Assembly (NCBI GenBank): GCA_030998015.1 | Contig: JARWMV010000122.1 | Coordinates: forward strand, 1-42,910 | DNA: 42,910 nt | Source of the DNA: Ceratorhiza oryzae-sativae | Lineage: Eukaryota > Basidiomycota > Agaricomycetes > Cantharellales > Ceratobasidiaceae | Direction of reading: 5' to 3' | Shown here: piece by piece, positions 1 to 9,024 of the stretch | Layout of the letters: each line of letters opens with the position of its first letter | Numbering within the stretch: position 1 is the stretch's first letter | Program-made: the position numbers and the translations under genes | The notes under the pieces: generated by a model | Told to the model about the DNA's origin: nothing | What the model saw: the letters and a program-made list of their open reading frames with translations, nothing else | Database searches by the model: none

Positions 1-73
1 GGTAATGGCACTCCCAATACGCTGGCCCGTAGGGCGTGCCTTACAGGCTTGGTAACGCATTGGGAGGCCGTTG
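1..73 (-). repeat. Family C double-hairpin element, cut by the window edge
   Basis: This is the second hairpin of family C (stem CTCCCAATACG / GCATTGGGAG). It ends in CCGTTG at 68-73. The mirror copy at 19566-19678 shows the whole element flanked on both sides by the same 6-mer. Confidence 0.75.
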
Positions 74-864
74 AATAGGGGATCATATTAGGTACTTGGA
101 TTTAATCTTAGTTACGAGGCTAACTTCTACTAAAAGTTTTTTTCTTGCTTTCACTGTCGTAGCATGTATTAATGTAAGCCACGACAGGGGCAGCCCCTGA
201 GTAGCTGGTGGAATAAATCGTAGGATTAGAACAGAGTTTAATCACCCTCGAGAATCGATGTAGATTTGCCTTCGCAAATCATTCGATTCTCGGCGAGGTA
301 TTGCGAGGTACCCTGGAACTTTAAGTTCCAGGGTACCTCGGAATCAGACGCCGGCCGCGCTGGGGACGCCCGAAATGCACCTTTACGGTGGTTTTGGGCC
401 CTAGTGCCCCCCCAAGTGGGGGTCAATGGCGCCACAAGTTTTGTGGCGCGCATTGCAATCATTGGGGGTCCATTTCCATCCATTATGGGAAAGGGTCGAC
501 GGTAATATTAGCTGTCTTTAAAAACCATTTAAAATAAGAACAATCAAACCTTCAACCCCTCCCCACCCAGCCACAATGATTGAGTGTGGCTGTTACCTGA
601 CCAATCTCTTTACCTCTACGGAATGGATGGCTAGGCTATCCCGCCACAGGTAGCAACCCTATAGCAGCCTGTGTCGGTGTCTCCTGAGAGACTGCCAGTG
701 CGAGCCTTTTATTTTAGTCGATCATAACCCCAAATTGGGGGTGTAGATTTGCCTGCGCAAATCACCCCCAATTTAGGAGTCCTCAGCGCTTAGGCCGCGC
801 CTAAAGGCGCGATCAGAGAGTTGGAATTAGTTATGATTTCTAGGCTTGGTAATCTCGACGGTTA
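74..864. other. Leader region upstream of nad2 (left arm)
   Basis: No gene seen. From left to right there is a short unique AT-rich stretch; a hairpin around 150-195 (GTCGTAGCATG / CCACGAC) related to one at 30051-30100; an E-type hairpin with the GGTACCCTGGAAC stem (245-345); a module shared with 34890-35043 and 37620-37772 (345-505); unique sequence (505-720); and a family G hairpin pair (728-825). An in-frame stop at 850 lies just before the nad2 ATG. The region should hold the nad2 5' untranslated leader. I see no recognisable promoter. Confidence 0.6.
728..825 (+). repeat. Family G double hairpin, left-arm copy
   Basis: About 98 bp with two hairpins: CCCCAAATTGGGGG ... CCCCCAATTT, then GCGCTTAGGCCGCGCC / GGCGCGATC. 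Other copies are at 18813-18910, 23990-24086, 25709-25805 and 31865-31962, with a partial one near 26566-26594. Confidence 0.85.
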
Positions 865-3800
865 ATGCTTTTTGCTTGTATTCTAACTTATATAATAGCC
901 ATTGCGCTACCTTCTCTTCGAATATCTCCTTTATTATTAAATCGAATAGCATCTATAGCTTTATTTTATGCCGCGGCATTGTCATTTAATGTCGTTTATA
1001 TTCAGTCAATTGGATCTGGTGTAGGTATCTTTAGTGGTCTATTCCATGTGACTTTAATAAGTCAAAGCATCGAAATATTATTTTATATACTCGGTGCTAT
1101 AATTCTTATGCCCTGGTCACCTTCTGAACCATCTCAAATTAAAGAGTATTCTTTAGTGATATTGTTTACTGTTTTAGGGGGTTCTTTACTAATTTCCAGT
1201 GGTGATCTTATTTCAATGTATTTAAGTATTGAATTGCAATCTTTTGCTGTTTATGTTTTAGCAAGTATCTATAGAGACTCCGAATCAGCTACTTCAGCCG
1301 GATTAAAATATTTTTTACTTGGTGGTTTATCATCATGTTTAATTTTATTAGGGAGCGGTCTAATTTATACTTACACAGGTTTAACTAACTTAGAAAATAT
1401 TTTTACTTTAATTTCTGTATCTGAAGGACACAACTTAGTACAAGGTATTGTATTAGGTTTAGTATTAACAGGTGTTGGATTCTTATTTAAAGTTGCTGCT
1501 GCACCATTCCATAACTGGTCTTAAGGCCCTCTGGTCGACAGAGAAATTTTACTATATGCTGGAAGTACTCCAATCAGTTTACCACTTACTTGGAGTTAAT
1601 CAGCAGGGCTGCAATAATTTAGCGTCCCTCAGAGACTTCACGTAAAAAATTTATGTAAATAAATTAAGATAAAGTCCACCTATGTTCGAAAAATAATCAA
1701 GGGGAGTATTTAACTCTCACTCGAGAATGCATGTAGATTTGGCGTCCCATCAATGGGACACCAAATCATGCACTCTCGGCCGCGCCGGCCGCGCTGGGGA
1801 CGCCCGAAATGCGCTTTATACCTCCAAAACCACCCCCAAACAATGCAGCGTAGCTGCACATGTTTGGAGGTGTTTTTGGAAACCATTCGGGCGGTCCCAA
1901 CGCGACGGTATGTAATAGAAAATTGTTAGTCTAAGTAATAACCACAAATTTTAGGGTGCCCAAAATGACTAAAAGAGATGGTAACATCAATTTTTAGTAG
2001 TCTAATTCGGTCAACCTTGTCTGCAAGGTAGCTAATCGAATCCCTCCAAGATTTGTTTCTTGTTCTTTTCTCTCTTGGTACTTTGAAAAGTGCCAAATTT
2101 AAATATAAATAAAAATTTATTTTGTTTTGTCTTAAGGCAAAGAATTATTACTTAAACAATTTCCAATTATGTTACAATTATTATTAATACTACCATTATT
2201 TTATTGGATTAGTGGTGATTTATATTCTGTTAATTGATTTCAATTTTAGTGTCTTTAGTGAGCTATTTAATGAAATTACAATGTATCAGCTTTTACTTTC
2301 TTCTATGCTGCCAATCAAACCACGAAGATTGACTAAGAAAGAACAAGAAGCTTTTTCACTTCCTAGTGATATGAAAGAAATTCTTGTTGGTTTACTTCTG
2401 GGAGATCTTCTTGGCCGATTCCGGTACGGGAAAGCCAGATTTGTTTTTAAACAAGGTCTTGTTCATGAAGCTTATCTTCTTCATTTGTACGATTTATTCG
2501 AAAGCTATTGCCCAAGCGCCCCTAAAATTGCTAAAAGCTTACCTTACCGTCGCGCTGGGACGCCCGAATGGATGCCCGTAGACCCCCAATGATGCAATTA
2601 GGGGCCACTTAAAATAGCAAAGCTATTTAGAGGCCCCGTAATTGCTTCATTTGGGGGGTGGATGCCCCCCAAACAATGCAGCGTAGCTGCACATGTTTGG
2701 GGGGCACTAGGGCTGCGCCCCGTGGGTGTGGTTATCGAGGCCGCGAAGCGGCGAGCGCGCGCACGCCAGGGCCGCCTTGGCTTCCCCCCCATCACAGGTG
2801 GGAGGGTATTCACCCTTCCCACCTGTGACGGGGGGGAAGCCAAGGCGTTCGCAGGCGTGCACGGGTCACCTTTTCGGGCGTCCCAGCGCGGCCGGCGTCT
2901 GATTCCGAGGTACCCTGGAACTTAAAGTTCCAGGGTACCTCGCAATACCTCGCCGAGAATCGATGATTTGCGAAGGCAAATCTACATCGATTCTCGAGGG
3001 TTATAAAACTGGTAAAATATATAGTTCTATCCTTTTTAGCACATATACGTTGCCTTGCTTTAACGAGTTATATGGGTTATTTTATATATCAAACAAAAAG
3101 GTAGTTCCTAGCACTATAGGGGAATTATTGACACCTTTGACCCCCCAAACTGATGCAGCTATGCTGCATTGTTTGGGGGGGGTAAAGGCTCTCCCAATAC
3201 GTTGGCCCGTAGGGCGTGCCTTACAGGCTTGGTAACGCATTGGGAGGCCTTTGGCTTTAGCTTACTGAATAGCTGATGACGGTAGCTGGAATAAATCTTG
3301 CAAATATACCGTATTATGTACGGATTCTTTCTCATTAGCAGAAATTGAACTTTTAGTTGAAGGTTTAAATAATAAGTTTAATTTAAAATGCTACAAGTCA
3401 AGTCAAAAAACAGGAGGAACTGTTTACAGAATTATAATTCCCGCTTATTCAATACCTGATTTACAGCCCGTAGGGCCCAAAACCACCGTAAAGGTAGTTT
3501 TTTCCAAAACCAAGTTTTTCCAAAACCAAGTTTTTCCAAAACCAAGTTTTTCCAAAACCACCCCCAAACAATGCAGCGTAGCTGCACATGTTTGGGGGTG
3601 TTTTTGGAAACTTATTAGCGCCGCACATGCCACCTATGATGCGACATAAAATAGGTTTGTAGATTAAAATTCATTATCTTTAACAACTAACCCCCTCTTT
3701 ATTATTCACTGCATTAAATATTCGAACTTAGGATGCTCCTGACGTGTATAATGATGTACCTACAATAGTTACAACTTGGTTAACAGTTATGCCTAAAATT

Positions 3801-6800
3801 ACTATTTTAATTTTCTTATTAGATTTACAAAGTGGATCCATAATCGCAAGTTTACCTATAATTGAGGCATCAGTGCCTGCATTTATAACAGATTTAGGCG
3901 CCACACATGGTGCAGATTTCTATGTGTTTAAAAATTTACTATTAATATGTTCAGTTCTTTCACTAATCATAGGTACAGTTGTTGGGCTAGCTCAACATAA
4001 AATTAAAAGATTGTTAGCTTATAGTACTATCTCTCACGTAGGGTTCTTACTTCTATCTTTGGCTATAAACACAGAACAATCATTAGAATCATTTTTATTC
4101 TATCTTGTTCAATATTCATTAACTAATGTTAATACATTCTTTATTTTATTAGCCTTTGGGTATGTTATATTTGGGGCTAAAGCTCAAGATAAAAATAAAT
4201 CAAATACTGTAAATTTACAAAATACCTCAGACATTGAGCTAATTTCGGATCTTAAAGGACAATTTTTCAACCAACCTGTGTTAAGTTTAAGTTTTGCCGT
4301 CTGCTTGTTTTCCATGGCTGGTAACAATTTAGTCATACCAGAAGAGATTCTAATTGCTGCGATTATTCCAGTAAGAATCTATTCTGATTCTCAGTCATCG
4401 AGAAAAGAAATTTTAGCCGAAAATAAAGGGAAAATGGGAATTTATCGATGGGTTAACAATATTAATGGTAATTCTTATATTGGTTCAAGTATGAAATTGG
4501 ATCGAAGAATGTTAAACTATTATCACCCATCTAACTTAAAAAAAACAAATACGATTATCGCCAAAGCCCTTCTAAAATATGGTCACTCTAATTTTTCATT
4601 AGAAATTTTAGAGTATATAATTTTTGACGATTCTTTATCTATTAAAGATAATAGTAAATTGCTCCTTATGAGAGAGCAACATTACATGGATTCATTAGTT
4701 CCGGAATATCCGCCGGCGTTAGAGGGAATCCTAAAGATTCCCTCGTAGAAAATGACGACCGTTCGTCATTTTCAGCCGGCGGCTAAATATCGATATTATG
4801 CCGCGCACTAGCAATCGCAAACGGTTGCGATTGCTCACGTTGGTTGGTGGGACAAGTCCCACCAGCAACTAACGCGCGCGGGCCCCCGCTCTATCGGCTA
4901 AAATCTTAGGTGTAACCCAAGATTTCAGCCGCTAAAGCGGAGGGTCAACGACCCGTGGGCATTGTTAACGAGGCCGCGTTCGCGGCGAGCCGCGCGCACG
5001 CCAGGGCCGCCTTGGCAAGCCAAGGCGTTCGCAGGCGTGCACGGGTAATATTCTTAAAACAGCAGGTAACCTTTCAGGTTACAAACACTCAACTGAAGCT
5101 ATTGAAAAAATGAGTGAAAGTAAAAAAGGTTCTAGCCACCCCAACTTTGGGAATCCCTTAGAATTTAAACACTCTGAAGAGGCTAAAGATAAAATTAGAG
5201 AGGCAAGAACAGGTACGAAACTCGCTCTTGAAACAATTGACCCCCCAAACTGATGCAGCTATGCTGCATTGTTTGGGGGGGTAATGGCCCTCCCAATACG
5301 TTGGCCTTACAGGCTTGGTAACGCATTGGGAGGTCATTGCAAAAATCAGTGCCAGTTGGACAGAAGACCGACGAAAATTAGTAGCAGATGCTTCTCAAAG
5401 GGCCAATGGTAAAACTGTTTTTTTATATTCTATTGATTTTATATTAATTCAAACTTTTATTTCTTCAAGAGTTGCAGCTAGACATTTAAATAGTCCGCCG
5501 GCGTTAGAGGGAATCCTAAAGATTCCCTCGTAGAAAATGACGACCGTTCGTCATTTTCAGCCGGCGGCTAAATATCGATATTATGCCGCGCACTAGCAAT
5601 CGCAAACGGTTGCGATTGCTCACGTTGGTTGGTGGGACAAGTCCCACCAGCAACTAACGCGCGCGGAGATACTATTTTAAAATATGCTCGTTCAAATGCT
5701 GTATTTAAAAATAAATATATTCTATCACTTCAAGAATTGCCTGCTCCGCACCCGTAAATTCCTGATTCAATTAACGTCTTGAATAACGGATATAATGAAT
5801 CCCCGAAATATATAACCCAGGAACAATCCCCTCCCGTTTTGCTATTTGTCTTTTCTCTATGGCTGGTAAGATGTGGTATGCCAGCTGCAATAGTTAAAGC
5901 TCTTCACAACTCTTCTCCCGTGATGTTAAATCCCGGCAGGGCCACTAAAGTCCTACTTTATCGCCTACCTAATTGATTCGGCGCTTGTACAGGCTTATTG
6001 AGAGTTTGTTAGTTCCAGATTATTGCTTTAAAATATCATTCTATGCGAGAAAGTCTGTTAAATCTAAGTTACAATTTTGTTAATCGTAAAAACACTTAGA
6101 ATTGGATCACTCGCAAGATTTGTAATTATTGACATAATAAAATCTTCAGAGACTTTACATGGTACATTTTATCAAAAATGAAGACAAAGTCCATTTATCT
6201 AACTAACTATTTCTCCCAGCGAGTAAATTTCTGGATATATGATCAACCCAGAATCCCATAATTTAATCCTTTTATCTCTAATTCCTATATCAAATTTAAA
6301 TAAACAAAATTATTCTATTCATAATAGCAACCATTTAGGCTCATACCTAGCTGGACTCATTGAAGGCGATGGCTCCATTTATACCCCCTTAAATGCTGTT
6401 GACTCTAAAGCTACTAAAAATGTGCCTTACATTGAAATAGCTTTTGACCCGTGCACGCCTGCGAACGCCCTGGCTTAAGCCAAGCAAGCTTGGCTCATAT
6501 TGACCTTAAGGTCAATAATCAAGCCAAGGCGGCCCTGGCGTGCGCGCGGCGTCTGATTCCGAGGTACCCTGGAACTTAAAGTTCCAGGGTACCTCGCAAT
6601 ACCTCGCCGCGAACGCGGCCTCGATAACCAAACCCCTCGGGTCAACAGCATGTATTTATATATAAATACAATGCTGGATGACCCTAAGCGGGGGTTTGAT
6701 ATTAGAGATCTTCCCCTTATTAAAAAAATACAATCTGTTTTAGGAGGTGGTTACATTGCCACAAGATCTAATGGCTTAAGTGGTAGATTCGTTGTTAAAA

Positions 6801-7981
6801 AACAAGATATCTTATTGAGATTAGTAAATTTAATTAATGGTCATATGCGAACTCCTAAAATAGAAGCTCTTCACCGCCTAATTGCTTGGTTGAATCTTAA
6901 CCGAAATGAATCAATTCCTTTATTAGGAAAAGATTAATCACCATTAAGAGATTCCCCATGGTTATCTGGTATGTTGGAGGCTGATAGTTCTTTCTACTCT
7001 ACATGGAAGTTAAATGAAAAAGGTATGCTAATAGGTTTAGTGTATTACCTCAGACTAACACAAAAACAAATCTATACTCGAAAATTAGACCCCAGTGTAA
7101 ATGAATCAATTTTTCCTTTAATGGAAGAAATAGCTGATTTATTTAAAACAAAAGTAATAGTCCGCCGGCGTTAGAGGGAATCCTAAAGATTCCCTCGTAG
7201 AAAATGACGACCGTTCGTCATTTTCAGCCGGCGGCTAAATATCGATATTATGCCGCGCACTAGCAATCGCAAACGGTTGCGATTGCTCACGTTGGTTGGT
7301 GGGACAAGTCCCACCAGCAACTAACGCGCGCGGAGATAGATCTTATTATGTAGAAAAAGCTTTTGGGGTAAGAACTGATACATTGGAGTCAAGAGTAGAA
7401 TTATTTAAATATTTAAATAAATATCCTCTATTCGGTTATAAATATTTCTATCAAGTTAATTTAGAGAAAATTCATGAATTAGCTATTAGTAAAGAATATA
7501 AAACAATAGAGGGTAGAGATAAGGTTATAGAGTATAGTCATTTACTGAAATATGACGTGAATAAACATACTTGGGAACATTTAAATGGATTTTATCAAAT
7601 TTACCCCGCCGGTCGAATAGAGATTCGGTACCACCACTATTAGGATTTTTTGGAAAACAATCAGTTCTTTATGCATCAATGAGTACAGGATACTATTTCC
7701 TTTCTCTAGTAGCTATTGTGGTAAGTGTAATTAGTGCATCATATTATCTAAGAATTATTAGAGTAATTTTTTTTGATGCTTCTACAGATTCAACTACAAC
7801 AAACTCAACAATTGCGAACAAAGTTCTTGCCAACGCCGAATTAATGAATAAATCAATTATTCAAAATTCACATAGCTTTGTCATAGCTACATTAACTTTA
7901 TCTATAATTTTATTCTTCATCAAACCAACTTTAGTACTAAATAGCATTCAACTACTTGCTCTATCAATGTATAATATCTAA
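865..7981 (+). CDS. nad2: NADH dehydrogenase subunit 2, left-arm copy, three exons
   Basis: Nad2 is a proton-pumping membrane subunit of respiratory complex I in the inner mitochondrial membrane. Exons are 865-1519, 3736-4322 and 7628-7981, together about 531 codons, a normal fungal Nad2 length. Exon 1 has the conserved stretches [30 protein letters not shown] and [11 protein letters not shown]. Exon 2 opens [21 protein letters not shown] and ends [11 protein letters not shown]. Exon 3 opens [16 protein letters not shown]. All exon ends follow the group I rule (5' exon ends in T, intron ends in G), and phases agree. The ATG at 865 follows an in-frame stop at 850. The TAA at 7979-7981 is two bases before the nad3 ATG, the tight nad2-nad3 pairing common in fungi. 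The exons are intact; all hairpin insertions lie in the introns. Confidence 0.95.
3140..3253 (+). repeat. Family C double-hairpin element in the endonuclease frame (6-bp target duplication)
   Basis: Hairpin 1 is CCCCCCAAAC ... GTTTGGGGGG and hairpin 2 is CTCCCAATACG ... GCATTGGGAGG. CCTTTG occurs immediately before (3134-3139) and at the right end (3248-3253). Deleting the element with one CCTTTG gives E-L-L-T-P-L-A-L-A-Y-W, matching the uninterrupted paralogue ELLTPLGLAYW at about 39780. Confidence 0.9.
3504..3551 (+). repeat. Tandem repeat, 3 x 16 bp
   Basis: Three copies of CCAAAACCAAGTTTTT, followed by a hairpin (CCCCCAAACAATGCAGCG ... TTTGGGGG). Present in both arms; the mirror is 16090-16137. 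Confidence 0.9.
4710..4881 (+). repeat. Family A 172-bp multi-hairpin element, copy 1
   Basis: It starts CCGCCGGCGTTAG and ends CTAACGCGCGCGG (imperfect terminal inverted repeats). Inside are GAGGGAATC / GATTCCCTC, GAAAATGACG / CGTCATTTTC, a self-complementary AAATATCGATATT, GCAATCGCAA / TTGCGATTGC and GGTGGGAC / GTCCCACC. It is inserted after GAATAT in the GIY-YIG frame together with the adjacent B1 unit. Confidence 0.95.
4882..5047 (-). repeat. Family B1 hairpin unit next to element A
   Basis: Nested hairpins: CGGCTAAAATCTTAGG / CCAAGATTTCAGCCG, GCCGCGTTCGCGGC, and CGCACGCCAGGGCCGCCTTGGC with its partner. B1 adjoins A in this same order at 19751-20087, 20957-21338, 26081-26461 and 32640-33022, so A+B1 moves or is copied as a block. 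Confidence 0.85.
5240..5339 (+). repeat. Family C element in the GIY-YIG frame
   Basis: A shortened C copy whose second hairpin lacks part of its loop. ATTG flanks both ends (5236-5239 and 5336-5339). Removing the element with one ATTG gives L-E-T-I-A-K-I-S in frame. Confidence 0.85.
5495..5666 (+). repeat. Family A element, copy 2
   Basis: 172 bp, as the copy at 4710. The left flank AATAGT and right flank AGATA are the same as at the 7162 copy, which suggests target preference. Confidence 0.95.
5835..5867 (+). pseudogene. Diverged second copy of the nad2 exon 2 end
   Basis: This stretch reads [11 protein letters not shown], against [11 protein letters not shown] at the true exon 2 end. Most third positions differ, so it is not a recent copy. 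It is followed by the group I core, so it looks like the original or a donor exon end displaced by the GIY-YIG segment. It could act as an alternative 5' splice site. Confidence 0.75.
6448..6699 (+). repeat. Family B2 element with 5-bp target duplication
   Basis: The element runs from CCCGTGCACGCCTGCGAACG to GCGGGGG and contains a stem with GACCTTAAGGTC, the GGTACCCTGGAAC hairpin, GCCGCGAACGCGGC and an AT hairpin TATTTATATATAAATA. TTTGA flanks both ends (6443-6447, 6695-6699). Deleting the element with one copy restores the endonuclease frame. Confidence 0.9.
7162..7333 (+). repeat. Family A element, copy 3
   Basis: 172 bp, flanked by AATAGT and AGATA. Exact removal restores [11 protein letters not shown] with no duplicated target bases, so this family does not show the target duplication seen for B2 and C. 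Confidence 0.95.
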
Positions 7982-7983
7982 AT

Positions 7984-8568
7984 ATGTCAAGTTTACTATT
8001 ACTGTTTATATTTGTTCCTGTTTTAACAGGTATACTATTGGCTTTAAATCTTTTATTAGCCGTCCACAGACCAGATGACTCTAAGGTATCCGCTTATGAA
8101 TGTGGGTTTTCTCCGATCTATGGTCAAACTCGAAGTCCATTTCATGTGCAATTTTACTTAGTCGGAATATTGTTCCTTATTTTTGATCTTGAAATTCTGT
8201 TAATATATCCCGCCTGCGTTAGTTTATACCAAGTGTCTTCTTACGGTTTTTGGATTCTTATTATTTTCTTTGGGATCCTTACTATAGGATTTGTATTGGA
8301 AATAGGATCCGGAGTATTGTACTTTACTGATCAAAAAACTTCTTTGGATAACCTACGTCCTGCAGATGATTTACAAACTAAAATCCCCTCCCCTATAATA
8401 AACCCACTCTCTCAATGGGCTGTTTTAGGACTAGTTTTAATTAATAACCTCGACTGTCTTAATTCTTTATCTTTAACTAATGATTTATCTTTTGCTTCTA
8501 ACTTTGCTGAAATACAAACACTTATTTGTTTGGCAGCTCCAATAATTGGTATAGAATCAAGTAAATCT
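7984..8568 (+). CDS. nad3: NADH dehydrogenase subunit 3, left-arm copy, with in-frame extension
   Basis: Nad3 is a small inner-membrane subunit of complex I. Residues 1-120 carry the family hallmarks: [20 protein letters not shown], then [20 protein letters not shown] (the loop and transmembrane segment typical of Nad3) and [13 protein letters not shown] near the expected C-terminus. It begins two bases after the nad2 stop. The frame does not stop at the usual length but runs on through [13 protein letters not shown] and [15 protein letters not shown] until an A element cuts it at 8569. Without the inserts it would join the GIY-YIG frame downstream. Residues after about 120 are probably endonuclease N-terminus or intron-derived. 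No stop codon for a normal-length Nad3 is visible, so processing is uncertain. Confidence 0.9.
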
Positions 8569-8790
8569 CCGCGCGCGTTAGTTGCTGGTGGGACTTGTCC
8601 CACCAACCAACGTGAGCAATCGCAACCGTTTGCGATTGCTAGTGCGCGGCATAATATCGATATTTAGCCGCCGGCTGAAAATGACGAACGGTCGTCATTT
8701 TCTACGAGGGAATCTTTATGGGAGGTAGCCTGGACCATGAGACTCATGGTCAAGGCTACCTCATCTGAGGATTCCCTCTAACGCCGGCGG
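8569..8790 (-). repeat. Family A element carrying an internal extra hairpin
   Basis: A minus-oriented A element lengthened to 222 bp by a ~50-bp hairpin (GGTAGCCTGGACCATGAG / CTCATGGTCAAGGCTACC) inserted in its GAGGGAATC arm. This is a nested insertion. Confidence 0.9.
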
Positions 8791-9024
8791 GACCCGTGCA
8801 CGCCTGCGAACGCCTTGGCTCATATTGACCTTAAGGTCAATAATCAAGCCAAGTCGGCCCTGGCGTGCGCGCGGCGTCTGATTCCGAGGTACCCTGGAAC
8901 TGAAAGTTCCAGGGTACCTCGCAATACCTCGCCGCGAACGCGGCCTCGATAACCAAACCCCTCGGGTCAACAGCATGTATTTATATATAAATACAATGCT
9001 GGATGACCCTAAGCGGGGGTTTGA
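8791..9024 (+). repeat. Family B2 element adjoining A
   Basis: Same modules as 6448-6699, slightly shorter in the first stem. It directly follows A with no spacer, as at 21822. Confidence 0.85.

Larger units (their letters stand above)
2169..3662 (+). pseudogene. LAGLIDADG_2-type homing endonuclease in nad2 intron 1 (broken, left arm)
   Basis: The encoded protein belongs to the single-chain LAGLIDADG_2 (I-SceI-like) family of intron endonucleases. Pieces in order are [15 protein letters not shown] and [21 protein letters not shown] (2200-2560), then [17 protein letters not shown] and GELLTPL (3003-3139), then [14 protein letters not shown] (from 3250, with W encoded by TGA at 3265-3267), and the C-terminus [10 protein letters not shown] ending in TAG at 3660-3662. 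At least three hairpin clusters separate the pieces. In this arm an extra 4 bases near 2190-2200 also shift the N-terminal frame (MLQLLLIL then off frame); the right-arm copy is continuous there. Very probably non-functional as read. Confidence 0.8.
1520..3735 (+). other. Group I intron 1 of nad2 (left arm)
   Basis: The intron sits between FHNW and SPDVYND, inside the Ser codon (T^CT). The exon ends in T and the intron in G. Conserved group I core segments are visible: CTCAGAGACTTCACG (about 1634-1648) and AAGATAAAGTCCACC (about 1667-1681), which make P7 with its partner. An internal LAGLIDADG frame follows the core, the usual layout when the core is 5' of the ORF. Hairpin elements are inserted at about 1725-1900, 2560-3000, 3140-3253 and 3465-3605. 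Confidence 0.85.
4323..5757 (+). pseudogene. GIY-YIG homing endonuclease fused in frame to nad2 exon 2 (interrupted, left arm)
   Basis: This is a GIY-YIG nuclease frame running on from exon 2. The catalytic core shows [18 protein letters not shown], then the R of the LDRRMLNYY region, [16 protein letters not shown] and [13 protein letters not shown]. After a hairpin A+B block (4710-5047) the frame resumes [15 protein letters not shown] with NUMOD3-like repeats ([31 protein letters not shown]). After a C element (5240-5339) come [10 protein letters not shown] and [14 protein letters not shown], and after another A element [22 protein letters not shown]; it ends at the TAA at 5757. Joining across the first two inserts restores a sensible protein. 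As it stands, at least three insertions break it. Confidence 0.8.
4323..7627 (+). other. Intron 2 of nad2 (composite group I region, left arm)
   Basis: It interrupts nad2 between SMAG and [11 protein letters not shown], with T before and G at the end. The group I core is at about 6145-6195 (TTCAGAGACTTTACATGG and GAAGACAAAGTCC). The region is composite: first a GIY-YIG frame fused in frame to exon 2 (4323-5757), then a second diverged copy of the exon 2 end (5835-5867), then the core and a LAGLIDADG frame (6239 onward). Either exon end could serve as 5' splice site, since both finish ATGGCTGGT. Splicing from 4322 gives intact Nad2. Confidence 0.8.
6239..7643 (+). pseudogene. LAGLIDADG homing endonuclease in nad2 intron 2 (interrupted, left arm)
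   Basis: This is a two-motif LAGLIDADG_1 protein. First motif: [12 protein letters not shown] (about 6341-6378). Second motif: [16 protein letters not shown] (about 6962-7010). Between them lie [17 protein letters not shown] and [19 protein letters not shown]; after them VEKAFG and [19 protein letters not shown]2 element splits it at 6448-6699 and an A element at 7162-7333. Frame is regained exactly when they are removed ([19 protein letters not shown]). An in-frame TAA at 6935-6937, present in both arms, is a further break. This arm has CCCC near 7604 where the other has CCC, which moves the natural stop from just before exon 3 to 7643. Confidence 0.85.

Noticed and set aside
4882..5047. Element families as group II introns or retroelements
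   Set aside because: No GTGYG start, no domain V, and no reverse transcriptase frame anywhere in the window.
8412..8606. Small frames beginning [12 protein letters not shown] seen many times
   Set aside because: They are translations of element A and its flanks, repeated wherever A is inserted.
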